In this document: one piece after another, positions 1 through 8,220 of the stretch
Layout: each line of letters begins with the position of its first letter
Position numbering within the stretch: the stretch's first letter is position 1
Assembly (NCBI RefSeq): GCF_011516755.1
Contig: NZ_WOSY01000023.1
Span: forward strand, 1-32,133
Source: Acetobacter conturbans
GTDB lineage: Bacteria > Pseudomonadota > Alphaproteobacteria > Acetobacterales > Acetobacteraceae
Direction: 5' to 3'
DNA length: 32,133 nucleotides
Notes under the pieces: model-generated
Databases searched by the model: none
What the model was told of the DNA's origin: nothing
Seen by the model: the letters and a program-made list of their open reading frames with translations, nothing else
Made by a program: the position numbers and the translations under genes

Positions 1-135
1 GGCGTCGATCAGCCGCATCAGCTCCAGATTGGCCTCGCTCTGTGGCACAGGCCGATAGTAGACGCCCGACCGGTTGAGTTGCAGCAGCGTGCATTGCCGG
101 ATTATCGGCAGACGCGCTCGCTTCGGGTCAATCAT
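1..135 (-). CDS. IS3-family transposase orfB (integrase core subunit), partial
   Basis: Forty-five codons on the minus strand start with an ATG whose first bases overlap the TGA of orfA (ATGA overlap) and run off the window edge. The residues match the usual start of IS3 orfB proteins: a short region ending in SGVYYRP, then an acidic segment with NLELMRLID. The DDE catalytic domain would lie beyond the edge and cannot be assessed. In this family the orfA-orfB fusion, made by programmed frameshifting, is the active transposase; the overlap here fits that arrangement. Confidence 0.75.
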   Translation of the reverse strand, partial: MIDPKRARLPIIRQCTLLQLNRSGVYYRPVPQSEANLELMRLIDA

Positions 136-443
136 CTGCCGCCTCTGATCACGCCCAACCGAGCAGAGGCATCGCGTAAAAAATCCCGTTCCACGAGAAG
201 TTCGCCTATCTTCGCGTGCAGTTTCTCCACGTCAGCTGGGCTGACCGGGGGCTCAGCCACCGTCTTCCCGGAAAAGGTCGCCGCCATCCCCTCGATCGCC
301 TGCCGTTTCCACTGGGCGATCATCGTCTGATGTACCCCATGTTTCGAAGCCAGTTCCGCCAGCGTCAGTTCCCCACGGATCGCCTCCAGCGCAACCCGTG
401 ACTTGAACTCTGCCGCATACCGTTTCCGCGTAACCTTGCCCAT
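132..443 (-). CDS. IS3-family transposase orfA (helix-turn-helix subunit)
   Basis: A 103-residue protein starting MGKVTRKRYAAEFK. It has the HTH_Tnp_1/IS3 InsE layout: a basic N-terminus, a helix-turn-helix around residues 20-50 (ELASKHGVH then IAQWKRQA), and a C-terminal leucine/heptad-like stretch (LHAKIGELLVERDFL) typical of the orfA dimerisation helix. It binds the element ends and supplies the N-terminal part of the fused transposase. Length is normal for orfA and the frame is intact. The stop overlaps the orfB start. Confidence 0.85.
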   Translation of the reverse strand: MGKVTRKRYAAEFKSRVALEAIRGELTLAELASKHGVHQTMIAQWKRQAIEGMAATFSGKTVAEPPVSPADVEKLHAKIGELLVERDFLRDASARLGVIRGGR

Positions 444-510
444 AAAACCCGTCCTCGTTCAGGCCAGATGATAGCTTATCGCCCTGTCCGAAAAATGGGG
501 ACCACCTCTG

Positions 511-1004
511 TCCCGATGCGCCGTCCAGCACTTCTGCTCCCCGTTGAACGTGGCACCGCCTCGGGCTGCTTCCTTACGGCGCTCAAACGGGACGCAAAGA
601 GGAATGAGTGTCGTCAAGGCAATCACCACAAAAGGGACGGCCGAGCGTGGCCGCCGTGGAAAGAGGGAATGTCGAGGCGCTCGGGATATATCCCGTCAAT
701 GCTGATGGGACGACCCCGGATCACCCTCCCGCTTCGGGGCCACGCTCGCGTTTCCCTCAGTCGCGTCAGCAGAACTGTCCTTCGGCCGCGGGCTTTCCGA
801 AGAGGCCGTGCGGCTGCGCGCCTCCGCCACGAGGCGTTTGACGCGCTCGACTGCCATTGCACCACCATGCTCCATCGTGTTCATCGGCTTTCTCCGTTCA
901 GAATGTCAGCTCCAGGTCGGGCACCTGCCCTGTGAAGGACACTAGCTGGCCCGTTTGTGAGTGCAGACCGGAAGAGCCCGATTTCCATGGCGCTGTCTGC
1001 TCCA
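511..1004. other. Gap between IS3 element and toxin-antitoxin locus
   Basis: No gene here is recognised with confidence. A 14-bp perfect palindrome (CGGGATATATCCCG) lies at 682-695, and one weak minus-strand ORF is listed separately. Base composition is GC-rich like the backbone. The stretch may be the remains of a plasmid or integrated element next to the IS. Confidence 0.4.
696..884 (-). CDS. Small hypothetical protein (weak)
   Basis: A 62-codon minus-strand ORF starts MNTMEHGGAM. A GGAGA Shine-Dalgarno-like run sits about seven bases before the first ATG, and a second ATG lies four codons in. The product is hydrophilic, basic in the first third and rich in Ser, Ala and Glu later, with no membrane segment or motif I recognise. 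Other frames are also open across this GC-rich stretch, so it may be a chance ORF or the 5' stub of a larger gene. No function is proposed. Confidence 0.3.
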   Translation of the reverse strand: MNTMEHGGAMAVERVKRLVAEARSRTASSESPRPKDSSADATEGNASVAPKREGDPGSSHQH

Positions 1005-1022
1005 TTGTAGTAATGTCGCTAC
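1005..1022 (+). promoter_or_regulatory. Palindrome upstream of antitoxin gene
   Basis: TGTAG and CTACA arms (5 bp) are separated by eight bases, about 25 bp before the antitoxin start. Phd/YefM antitoxins usually autoregulate by binding such palindromes, so this is a candidate operator; no clear -35/-10 pair was identified. Confidence 0.3.
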
Positions 1023-1045
1023 ATAAGAAGCAGGAGGCTCCCGAG

Positions 1046-1300
1046 ATGACTGTCACCACATTTTCCAGTCGTGAGTTCAACCAGGACACGTCCCGGGCGA
1101 AGAAGGCTGCCGTTGAGGGGCCTGTCTTCATCACTGACCGCGGCAGGCCGGCGCATGTTCTGCTGAGCATCGACGACTATCGCCGGCTGACCCACAGACC
1201 GCGAAAGATCGCGGATGCACTCGCCCTGCCTGGTGCTGAAGACATCGAGTTCGATCCGACGCCCATGACCCTCGGCCTGCGTCCCGCGGACCTCGGTTGA
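1046..1300 (+). CDS. Phd/YefM-family type II antitoxin
   Basis: An 84-residue protein beginning MTVTTFSSREFNQD. This is the classic Phd/YefM opening: a beta-strand, S-x-R-E-F, then a helix with K-x-A and PVFITDRGRPAHVLLS-type strands. The C-terminal tail (about residues 50-84) should be the disordered toxin-binding part. The chosen ATG follows a strong CAGGAGG ribosome site (1031-1037); the open frame extends further upstream but without family-like sequence. The stop overlaps the toxin ATG by one base, so the pair is translationally coupled. The protein would neutralise the PIN-domain toxin downstream and repress the operon. Confidence 0.85.
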   Translation: MTVTTFSSREFNQDTSRAKKAAVEGPVFITDRGRPAHVLLSIDDYRRLTHRPRKIADALALPGAEDIEFDPTPMTLGLRPADLG

Positions 1301-1728
1301 TGTTCCTGCTGGACACGAACGTTGTTTCCGAACTGCGAAAGGTGCGGGCGGGCAGGGCCGACCCCAATGTTGCAAGATGGGCAGAGCAGGTGGAGGCCGA
1401 GAGCCTTTTCCTGTCTGCCGTCACCGTCATGGAGCTGGATGTCGGTGTCATGCGGATCGAGCGCAGGGATCCCGCCCAGGGAAGCGTTCTGCGGAACTGG
1501 CTGGAGAACTACGTTCTACCCGAGTTTTCGAAGCGGGTACTTCCCATCGATCTGGCGGTCGCCCGCCGCTGCGCTCACCTGCATGTTCCGGATCCGGGCT
1601 CGGAGCGCGACACCCTCATCGCCGCGACCGGCCTGGTACATGGCATGACGGTTGTGACACGGAATACGAATGATTTCCGGTATTCGGGGGTGCCACTCCT
1701 CAATCCATGGAAAGCACAGCATGACTGA
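1300..1728 (+). CDS. vapC: VapC/FitB-type PIN-domain toxin (ribonuclease)
   Basis: A 142-residue PIN-domain protein. The N-terminal LLDTNVVSEL carries the first catalytic Asp; an acidic residue follows in VMELDVGV, and the C-terminal GSERDTLIAATG segment supplies the last acidic cluster, followed by VVTRNTNDF, the usual PIN ending. All expected acidic positions appear present, so it should be an active Mg-dependent RNase held in check by the preceding antitoxin. ATG at 1300 is preferred because it overlaps the antitoxin stop; a TTG one codon upstream is possible. The opening (M-F/Y-LLDTNV-SELRK) is closest to FitB-like VapC proteins. Confidence 0.88.
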   Translation: MFLLDTNVVSELRKVRAGRADPNVARWAEQVEAESLFLSAVTVMELDVGVMRIERRDPAQGSVLRNWLENYVLPEFSKRVLPIDLAVARRCAHLHVPDPGSERDTLIAATGLVHGMTVVTRNTNDFRYSGVPLLNPWKAQHD

Positions 1729-1966
1729 TCGCCGGCAAGACTGCGGCATGGCCGATTGTGAAGCCCTGTTCGTCGAGGGACTGAGGCAGTTCGTGGATGC
1801 CTGCGCGTATATCAACGCCGCCTTCCCGAACGAAGCGGAAGACGCCCCCTGGACAGTAACGGTGCATCGTCTTGCAGCGAGCGCTGCTGAGGCAGCGGAG
1901 AACCTTGAAAATCCCTCCGCAAGTGAGATTGCCCTATGGGCGGACGAGGCAATGAAAGTCCGCTAA
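1721..1966 (+). CDS. Hypothetical small acidic protein, third ORF of the toxin-antitoxin operon
   Basis: An 81-residue ORF starts inside the last codons of the toxin gene (8-bp overlap), suggesting co-translation. A second possible ATG at 1748 gives a protein beginning MADCEALFVEGL. The sequence is acidic and helical-looking (LFVEGLRQFVDACAYINAAF, then Ala/Glu-rich), with no signal peptide. I do not recognise a family. Codon composition resembles the upstream pair. It could be an accessory member of the locus or an unrelated short gene. Confidence 0.5.
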   Translation: MTDRRQDCGMADCEALFVEGLRQFVDACAYINAAFPNEAEDAPWTVTVHRLAASAAEAAENLENPSASEIALWADEAMKVR

Positions 1967-2132
1967 GGGGGGAGAGCAGACTGTCCGCTGGTGGACGTCG
2001 GTAAGTAAGAAGCTGCCATTCACATGCATGATGCTTGGGAGACGGTTAGTCGCCAATATCCTCATCATGGTCCTCCCCGCTAAAACAAGCCGCGTCGGTC
2101 CACGAATGGTCAGCCAACCGCTTCACCAAAGC
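1967..2132. other. Short gap after the toxin-antitoxin operon
   Basis: No gene, terminator or recognised motif was seen here; the repeat copy starting at 2133 follows directly. Confidence 0.4.
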
Positions 2133-2340
2133 TTATACCGGAGGGTCTGGGCTTTGATCTGTGTGAGACAGGCCGGTGCAGGACCCGGCAGGGCTCTGCC
2201 CTGGAACCCGGCAAAGGCTCGCCTTTGCAAACCGTTTTATGATCAGCAAACCGGGGTGCAGGGGCCTGCGGTCCCTGTCGGATCCGGGCTGAGTCCGGAT
2301 ACTCTCAACCGCAGGTCAGTCTTCACAACCTCTGGTGTAA
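2133..2340 (+). repeat. Multi-hairpin intergenic repeat, copy A
   Basis: A full-length copy (208 bp) with TTATACCGGAGG at one end and CCTCTGGTGTAA at the other, forming imperfect terminal inverted repeats. Inside are four compact hairpins: CAGGGC/GCCCTG, GCAAAGGC/GCCTTTGC, GGGGCC/GGTCCC and TCCGGGC/GTCCGGA. Copies C and D share this orientation; G and H are inverted. Confidence 0.85.
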
Positions 2341-2424
2341 TAGAGTTGCCTGGCCTCTTTCCGTAACATTAAGATCATTTGTATTTTTTCGATTTAATGT
2401 ATTCAGATATGATGCTTTCTTAAA

Positions 2425-2445
2425 TTCGGAAAACCCGTTTCCGAA
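2425..2445. promoter_or_regulatory. 8-bp-arm palindrome in AT-rich leader upstream of the porin gene
   Basis: TTCGGAAA and TTTCCGAA are separated by five bases, within an AT-rich stretch (about 2360-2480) that contrasts with the GC-rich genes and probably contains the promoter for the porin-pdc unit. It could be an operator; no regulator can be named. Confidence 0.35.
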
Positions 2446-2637
2446 ATGCGCAGGAAATTTTCGTTCCGCAGATCTGATAATATTTCTCGTTTTTCCAATG
2501 GCCCTGTCAGAGCCACTCGTGGCCGCCACCCTGTCGAAACTGATAGCGAATTCGGAATGAGGACATTTCAAAAAAAATCTCTTTATCTTGATGCGTATCA
2601 AATACGCGCCCGTCGCAGGGCGTTAGAATACGCGCCA

Positions 2638-4476
2638 ATGACAGAACCATCTCCGCCCCGTTTCCGTGTCTTTTTGAAGCGAAATATTTTCGTTTTGTGC
2701 GCGGGTGCGGGGGTGCTGACATTTTTCGCCCCCCCCGCCCGGGCAAACGATGACGACGATGAACTCACCGCCATTAAAGAGCAGATCCACGCTCTTGAAA
2801 GCAGGGTTGTCGCCATCGAAAAGCACCGCCACGGACAGCGGGTAACCAGTGGTAAAGGGCGCCAGAGTATCTCCGGCCTGACACGCCAGTCGTCAGCGAG
2901 CCTGAAGAAACCACTCGATCTGGCAGGCGGTGGCGGAGAGACGCCGGTTGAACCGCAGGCAGAGTTTTCTGCCGGAAAACCACGCGAGCCATTCTTTCAT
3001 TTCGGTAGCCCGCAACAGTCCGGCGGATCGCAACAGACTGCGGCGGATGAGAGATCATCAGTCGATCTCAGTTCCTCCAGCCCCCTGGCCATCACGCAGA
3101 CATCGGTCGATCGCCTGCCACCCGTGTTCAGCATCGGCAATATTTCTGTCAGAATTGGCGGTTTTCTTGAGCTCTCAAATATCTGGCGTGACTCAAACCT
3201 GACCAGCGGCCCCGCCACTGCATGGAATAATTTCCCCTACGCAAACAGTCCCAATCACGGGCTGAGCGAAGAACGCCTCTCCGCTCAGCTCAGCCGCCTG
3301 TCGACTTTGCTTGAGGCTAACCCGACCCCGTCCACCCGTCTTCAGGCCTATATCGAGTCCGATTTCGGCGGCTCGGGGGGCTCGACAAACAGCGTGCAGA
3401 TCAATGGATATGTCCCGAGACTGCGTCAGGGATATTTCACCTTCACGCAAAAAGACTGGGGCTTCCATCTTCTCATGGGGCAGGCCTGGAGCCTCGCGAC
3501 CGGTTATGCAAAAGGTGTGTTGCCCAGAAATGAGCAGCTGCCAGCCGTCACCGATAACAACCAGATCCCTGGCATCACGTTCACCCGTGTCCCCCAGATC
3601 CGGATCGGTAAGGACTGGGGGCAGAAATACTGGCTCGCCCTCTCCATCGAAGACCCGCAGGCAACCGTGGCCTATTCCTCCACCGTCGCCTCGGGTGACA
3701 GACTGCCCGCAGTGGGAAGCAATACCGTGGGGCCGCGCGTCTATTACGAAAACGCCGGCGGCGCCCTCCTCAATCCCGACACCCAGTACACTGATAACCC
3801 GGTGCCGGATATCATTCTGAAAAGCGCGGTCGATACGTCAGTGGGCCATTACGAAGTTTTCGGGCTGGCGCGCTGGTTCCGCTCGGTCATCCAGTCCCCC
3901 GGCGCGGCCCGCACACATAAGGACACACAGTTCGGCGGAGGTGTCGGCGGCGGTATGACCGTGCCGCTCGGCACGCCAAAACTCCAGCTGACCGGCAACG
4001 TCATCGCTGGCGAAGGGATCGGTCGTTACGGACCCACTCTCCTGCCGGACACAACATTCAACAGTCGTGGACAGCTTACCCCTGTCCCGGAACTGCGTGG
4101 TGCGCTGGGTCTGATCGGACACCCAGACAAATCCGTCCTGCTTTATCTGTACGGTGGTGTCGAAACGGCAGGACGCCGGCGATACACCGCCGCCAACGGA
4201 AGCCAGTATGGATACGGAATCACCGACCAGAATCTCAGCGGCTGCGACATCGAATTCGGAACCTGCAACGCGCAGACCCGGACACTCGCCTCGTTTACGA
4301 CCGGTGGGTGGTGGCACTTCCTTGACGGCCAGTATGGCAGCGTCATGGCAGGTGTTCAGTATACTTATATCCGGAAATTTGCCTTTCGCGGCAATGATGG
4401 CATGGGCAACAGTGTCTACCCGACCACCACGGGTAACACGGTCTATGTCACGTTCCGATATCTTCCTTTCCAGTAA
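2638..4476 (+). CDS. Outer-membrane porin with N-terminal coiled coil (DcaP-like)
   Basis: A 612-residue exported protein. The chosen ATG gives a proper signal peptide: basic LKRN, a hydrophobic run (IFVLCAGAGVLTFF), and cleavage after PPARA. In-frame ATGs at 2446 and 2557 would bury this signal behind 27-64 extra residues. After an acidic DDDDE patch, residues about 40-70 form a short coiled coil (LTAIKEQIHALESRVVAIEK), then a Ser/Gly-rich linker, then a beta-barrel region starting near VRIGGFLEL with many alternating aromatic strands and ending in VYVTFRYLPFQ with a penultimate Phe. This layout resembles DcaP-type trimeric porins. It probably admits small carboxylates or sugars. The gene ends 33 bp before pdc and may be cotranscribed with it. 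The substrate is not predictable from sequence. Confidence 0.75.
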   Translation: MTEPSPPRFRVFLKRNIFVLCAGAGVLTFFAPPARANDDDDELTAIKEQIHALESRVVAIEKHRHGQRVTSGKGRQSISGLTRQSSASLKKPLDLAGGGGETPVEPQAEFSAGKPREPFFHFGSPQQSGGSQQTAADERSSVDLSSSSPLAITQTSVDRLPPVFSIGNISVRIGGFLELSNIWRDSNLTSGPATAWNNFPYANSPNHGLSEERLSAQLSRLSTLLEANPTPSTRLQAYIESDFGGSGGSTNSVQINGYVPRLRQGYFTFTQKDWGFHLLMGQAWSLATGYAKGVLPRNEQLPAVTDNNQIPGITFTRVPQIRIGKDWGQKYWLALSIEDPQATVAYSSTVASGDRLPAVGSNTVGPRVYYENAGGALLNPDTQYTDNPVPDIILKSAVDTSVGHYEVFGLARWFRSVIQSPGAARTHKDTQFGGGVGGGMTVPLGTPKLQLTGNVIAGEGIGRYGPTLLPDTTFNSRGQLTPVPELRGALGLIGHPDKSVLLYLYGGVETAGRRRYTAANGSQYGYGITDQNLSGCDIEFGTCNAQTRTLASFTTGGWWHFLDGQYGSVMAGVQYTYIRKFAFRGNDGMGNSVYPTTTGNTVYVTFRYLPFQ

Positions 4477-4509
4477 TGGAAAATCAGAATTAAAACCGGA
4501 GAGACAGGT

Positions 4510-6207
4510 ATGACCTACACAGTTGGCACTTACCTCGCAGAACGTTTCGCGCAGATCGGGTTGAAACATCACTTCGCCGTAGCCGGTGACTACAATCTCG
4601 TCCTGCTCGATCAGCTTCTGAAAAATAAAGGCTGCGAACAGGTTTACTGCTCGAACGAACTGAACTGCGGCTTCTCCGCCGAAGGTTACGCCCGCGCCAA
4701 CGGCGCCGCGGCGGCCGTCGTCACCTTCAGCGTCGGCGCGCTCTCGGCTCTGAACGCCATTGGCGGCGCTTATGCCGAAAACCTGCCCGTCATCCTCGTC
4801 TCCGGCGCACCAAACTCCAACGATCACGGCAGCGGCCATATCCTCCACCACACCATCGGCAGCACCGATTACGGCTACCAGCTCCGTATTGCAAAGGAGC
4901 TGACCTGTGCCGCCGTGTCCATCATCTCCGCGGAAGACGCACCGGAGAAAATCGATTACGCGATCCGCACCGCCCTGCGTGAGAAAAAGCCCGCCTATAT
5001 CGAAATCGCCTGCAATGTTTCCGGGCAGCCCTGCCGCGCTCCGGGCCCGATCAGCAGCGTCATCAATGAACCGGCTTCCGACGCTGACACACTGACCGTC
5101 GCCGTCAAAGCTGTCTCCGACTTCATTGAAAGCAGGGAAAAGCCCGTCATCCTCATCGGCAGCAAACTGCGCGCCGCCGGAGCCGAAGACGCCGCAATCC
5201 GTCTGGCCGACGCCCTTGGGTCCTGTGTCGCGACAATGGGCGCCGCCAAAAGCTTCTTTCCCGAAGATCACGCAAACTATATCGGCACATTCTGGGGTGA
5301 TGCCAGCTCGCCGAAGGTCAATGACATCTTCAACTGGTCAGACAGCGTTCTGGCTCTCGGCTGTATCTTCAATGATTACTCGACCGAAGGCTGGACCGCA
5401 TGGCCAAAAGGTGCCGGCGTCGTCAACGCTGATAAAGAAACGACAACGGTTGGCGATCAGTCTTTCAATAATATCCACCTGCGCGATCTTATCGACGGTG
5501 TCGCAAAGCACTTCGCCGGCAAAGCAAAAAAAGACGCGACCATGATCGAATACCGCCGTGTCGGTGGCGGCGTGACGGAAACAGCGCCTGAAGCCGGCAA
5601 AAAAGACAGCAAACTAACCCGCGAGCACATCCAGCGCGCGCTGCAGTCCATCGTCACAGCTGACACCACTATCTTCGGCGAAACCGGAGACTCCTGGTTC
5701 AACGTCAACCGCACGAAACTTCCCCGTGGCGCGCGCGTGGAATACGAAATGCAGTGGGGCCATATCGGCTGGTCGGTGCCCTCCATGTTCGGATACGCCG
5801 TCGGAGCGCCGGAACGCCGCAATATCCTGATGGTCGGTGATGGTTCCTTCCAGCTCACCGCTCAGGAAGTCGGCCAGATGACCCGCCGCAAATTACCGGT
5901 CATCATCTTCCTCATCAACAATGGCGGCTACACAATCGAAGTGGAAATCCACGACGGGCCATACAACAACATCAAAAACTGGAACTACGGCGCCGTCATC
6001 GAAGGCTTCAACGCCGAAGACGGTAAAGGCAAAGGCCTCCGTGCGACAACATTCGGAGAACTGGATGACGCCGTGAAAACCGCACTGGCGCACAGAGACG
6101 GCCCGACCCTGATCGAATGCGTTATCCCGCGTGATGACTGCACGAGCGAACTCATCTCCTGGGGACGGCACGTCGCCACGGCCAACGCCCGCCCGCCCGC
6201 GAAATAA
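4510..6207 (+). CDS. pdc: Pyruvate decarboxylase (thiamine diphosphate-dependent)
   Basis: A 565-residue cytosolic enzyme converting pyruvate to acetaldehyde and CO2, the step that feeds ethanol/acetate metabolism in acetic acid bacteria. Catalytic residues known from Zymomonas PDC are at the same positions: Asp27 (VAGDYN), Glu50 (CSNELNCGF), His113-His114 (HILHHTIG). The ThDP/Mg motif begins at VGDGSFQL (about residue 440) and ends in LINN; the following [18 protein letters not shown] block contains the second active-site Glu. Length is normal. The start follows a GGAGAGACAGG ribosome site. Several core positions (for example the [14 protein letters not shown] segment) differ from the best-known Acetobacter and Gluconobacter PDCs I recall, so this may be a secondary paralogue. 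A strong terminator follows. Confidence 0.95.
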   Translation: MTYTVGTYLAERFAQIGLKHHFAVAGDYNLVLLDQLLKNKGCEQVYCSNELNCGFSAEGYARANGAAAAVVTFSVGALSALNAIGGAYAENLPVILVSGAPNSNDHGSGHILHHTIGSTDYGYQLRIAKELTCAAVSIISAEDAPEKIDYAIRTALREKKPAYIEIACNVSGQPCRAPGPISSVINEPASDADTLTVAVKAVSDFIESREKPVILIGSKLRAAGAEDAAIRLADALGSCVATMGAAKSFFPEDHANYIGTFWGDASSPKVNDIFNWSDSVLALGCIFNDYSTEGWTAWPKGAGVVNADKETTTVGDQSFNNIHLRDLIDGVAKHFAGKAKKDATMIEYRRVGGGVTETAPEAGKKDSKLTREHIQRALQSIVTADTTIFGETGDSWFNVNRTKLPRGARVEYEMQWGHIGWSVPSMFGYAVGAPERRNILMVGDGSFQLTAQEVGQMTRRKLPVIIFLINNGGYTIEVEIHDGPYNNIKNWNYGAVIEGFNAEDGKGKGLRATTFGELDDAVKTALAHRDGPTLIECVIPRDDCTSELISWGRHVATANARPPAK

Positions 6208-6227
6208 GCAACGCTCTTCGCCGCAGA

Positions 6228-6254
6228 CAGGCGACCTTCGGGTCGCCTGTTTTG
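6228..6254 (+). terminator. Rho-independent terminator after pdc
   Basis: A CAGGCGACC stem pairs with GGTCGCCTG around a short TTCG-type loop and is followed by TTTTG. It lies about 20 bp after the pdc stop and separates pdc from the downstream transporter gene. Confidence 0.85.
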
Positions 6255-6286
6255 TCTGAACGCCAAACCCGATTTCCGGAACCCCC

Positions 6287-7582
6287 ATGACCGCCACTCC
6301 GCCCCCGGCGACAGCATCGCCCGCGGCCTCCGCCACGCCCGCTCCGCAGCCGCAGAAACTTCAGCCCCTCTACGTGCTGGCCTGGTTTCTCTGCGCCCTG
6401 TTCTATTTCTATCAATACGCGATCCGCTCTGCCCCCGGCATCATGCAGAATGAGCTGACAGCGGCCTGGGGTAACAGCCATCTCGGGCTGATGATCGCGT
6501 CCTACTACATCGTCTACGCCCTCATGGCCCTCGTCGTCGGCGTCCTGCTCGACCGCTACGGCGCCCATGCCATCCTTCCGGGCTTCATCGCCGTCACCGG
6601 CGTCGGATGCCTCATCTTCGCTCAGGGCAGCGCTCCCGCCGGCGTCGGCGGCTACATCATCCAGGCCATCGGAGCCATCTGCGCCTTCGTCGGTGCCTCC
6701 TACGTCGCCGCCCGATACCTCCCGGCCCGAACGCTGGCTCTCTTCGTCGGCCTTACACAGTGCCTCGGCATGGCAGGCGCCGCTTTCGGCTCCAAACCAA
6801 CCCGCATGCTCATCGATCCGCAGGGAAGCTGGCACGTCTCATGGCCACATATCTGGCTTGGTTTCGGCGTTATCGGCCTGATCCTCGCCGCTGCCGTCTG
6901 GGTCATCATGCCGCGCGATTCAGGGGACAGCACCCGGCATCACGGTGACCTTACCGCCGCCAATCTTCTCAGTCCGTTCAAAATCATCTTCTCCAACCCC
7001 CAGAGCTGGTGTGCCGGACTCATCGGCGGCCTTCTCTTCGTGCCCACAACAATCGGCGCACTCGGCTGGGGCGCTTCCATGCTGAGTGTCGGCGAACACA
7101 CCACCATGGGCTTCGCCGCTTCCGATGTCTCCATGGTCCCCATTGGCTGGGTCATCGGATGCCCGCTGCTGGGATGGATCTCCGATAAGATCGGAAGACG
7201 TAAACCGGTTCTGTTCGGAGGCGCCGTCGTGCTGCTGGCAGCATCGCTCTGCGCCCTCTACGTGCCCGTCGGCATCATGCCAAAATATGTGGTCGCCCTC
7301 GTCATGGGCATCGCCTCCGGCGCCGCCATGATCCCGTTCTCCTCCATGAAAGAGGTCAACCCGCCCCAGGTCAAAGGCACCGCCGCCGGCGTCATGAATT
7401 TCCTCGTGTTCGGTACAACCGGCATCATGTCTCCCCTCGTTTCTGCTCTCATGGGCAAAGGCGAGGTGCTGAGCATGGCAGAATACCGGCACGCCTTCAT
7501 GCCGCTCATCATTGGCATCGTCATTGCCATCGGCCTGTCCTTCTTCCTGCGCGAAACAGGCTGGGCTGCCCGAAAAGCGTAA
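6287..7582 (+). CDS. MFS transporter
   Basis: A 431-residue inner-membrane protein of the major facilitator superfamily. A Pro/Ala-rich cytosolic N-terminus (about 25 residues) precedes roughly twelve hydrophobic segments; the loop after TM2 carries the GVLLDRYGAH form of the MFS D-R-x-G motif and the symmetric loop has GWISDKIGRRKP. The central loop (MPRDSGDSTRHH) separates the two six-helix halves. Substrate is unknown; the family context (organic-anion/metabolite importers) and proximity to pdc suggest a carboxylate or related metabolite, but this is inference. The gene begins 33 bp after the pdc terminator hairpin and so probably has its own promoter. The ribosome site (CCGGAA) is weak. 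Confidence 0.85.
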   Translation: MTATPPPATASPAASATPAPQPQKLQPLYVLAWFLCALFYFYQYAIRSAPGIMQNELTAAWGNSHLGLMIASYYIVYALMALVVGVLLDRYGAHAILPGFIAVTGVGCLIFAQGSAPAGVGGYIIQAIGAICAFVGASYVAARYLPARTLALFVGLTQCLGMAGAAFGSKPTRMLIDPQGSWHVSWPHIWLGFGVIGLILAAAVWVIMPRDSGDSTRHHGDLTAANLLSPFKIIFSNPQSWCAGLIGGLLFVPTTIGALGWGASMLSVGEHTTMGFAASDVSMVPIGWVIGCPLLGWISDKIGRRKPVLFGGAVVLLAASLCALYVPVGIMPKYVVALVMGIASGAAMIPFSSMKEVNPPQVKGTAAGVMNFLVFGTTGIMSPLVSALMGKGEVLSMAEYRHAFMPLIIGIVIAIGLSFFLRETGWAARKA

Positions 7583-7671
7583 ACCGAACCGCGTATACCC
7601 GGAGAGGGGACGGCACTCCTCTCTGCCCGTTCGATACCTTCATAAATTGCAGTGCTGTTCACACGTCCTGT

Positions 7672-8060
7672 CAAAGGCTGTGAAGAGTGCGCCGTGAAGG
7701 AGAGCATCCGGGGTCAGCCCGGACCCGGCAGGACCACGAGCCCCTGCACTTCGGTTTGCTGATAAACAACGGTTTGCAAAGGCTCTGTTGTCATTAAGTG
7801 CTGGCTCGTTCCCAGGGCTTTGCCCTGGAACCCACCAAAGGTCACAGACCTTTGGAAACCATTTTATGATTAATCAATCGGGGTGCAGGGGCCGTCGTGC
7901 GCAGCACGCCTTCGCGTGACGGTCCCTGCCGGGTTCGGGCAGAGCCCGGTCTTCTGCCAGCCCTTTGAAAAATCACAGATCAACACGTAACGACAACAGA
8001 GCCTTTCCAAAGGTCTGCGACCTTTGGCGGGTTGCCGTATCAATCCCGCACAGATTATTA
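7672..8060 (-). repeat. Multi-hairpin repeat, copy B (outer, inverted, interrupted)
   Basis: The left part (about 7672-7780) and right part (8004-8060) are two pieces of a minus-oriented copy. The left piece holds the CCGG-rich hairpin and GGTTTGCTGAT segment; the right piece resumes with AAAGGTCTGCGACCTTT. A second element (7781-8003) separates them, flanked by the near-identical decamers TTTGCAAAGG and TTTCCAAAGG. The gap 7583-8220 contains no recognised gene. Confidence 0.7.
7781..8003 (+). repeat. Nested 223-bp hairpin element with 12-bp perfect terminal inverted repeats
   Basis: It begins GGCTCTGTTGTC (7781-7792) and ends with the exact inverse GACAACAGAGCC (7992-8003). The interior carries the same hairpin core as the other repeats, in plus orientation, but with an enlarged third hairpin (GTGCGCAGCACGCCTTCGCG region). 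It lacks any ORF, so it looks like a MITE-type non-autonomous element inserted into copy B. Confidence 0.7.
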
Positions 8061-8220
8061 AGGTCAGATCCATCGGTATAACCTGTATCCGGACAGTTTT
8101 TCTTCCCGGAGCACAGCATTTCAGATGGCATACCTCCCGCCCCACTGATAAAGCACCCCGGTCAGCAGCGTGTCGCTGTAACGGCCCGCCAGTTTCCGTA
8201 AGAGATGAAAATCTGCCTCT

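Larger units (their letters stand above)
1..508 (-). mobile_element. IS3-family insertion sequence, left-truncated by the window
   Basis: The element reads on the minus strand with orfA (132-443) followed by the start of orfB (1-135). Upstream of orfA the minus strand holds a GTGGTCCCCATTTTTC-like segment at about 491-506, which resembles IS3-family terminal inverted repeats, so the outer end is probably near 505-510. The other end lies outside the window, so target duplications cannot be checked. Confidence 0.75.

Noticed and set aside
2028..2366. ORF of 112 codons over repeat copy A
   Set aside because: Translation of the hairpin repeat; similar frames appear in every copy.
3838..5271. Long minus-strand ORF (477 codons) opposite the porin and pdc genes
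   Set aside because: It is the antisense shadow of two well-supported genes, with low-complexity Gly/Asp/Val-rich sequence typical of antisense reading of GC-rich codons.
6152..6835. Minus-strand ORF of 227 codons opposite the MFS gene
   Set aside because: Gly/Asp/Glu-rich antisense shadow; it also spans the pdc terminator.
7781..8003. A CRISPR array as an explanation for repeated hairpins
   Set aside because: Repeats are long, dispersed and singly spaced by genes, not short direct repeats with regular spacers, and there are no cas genes.
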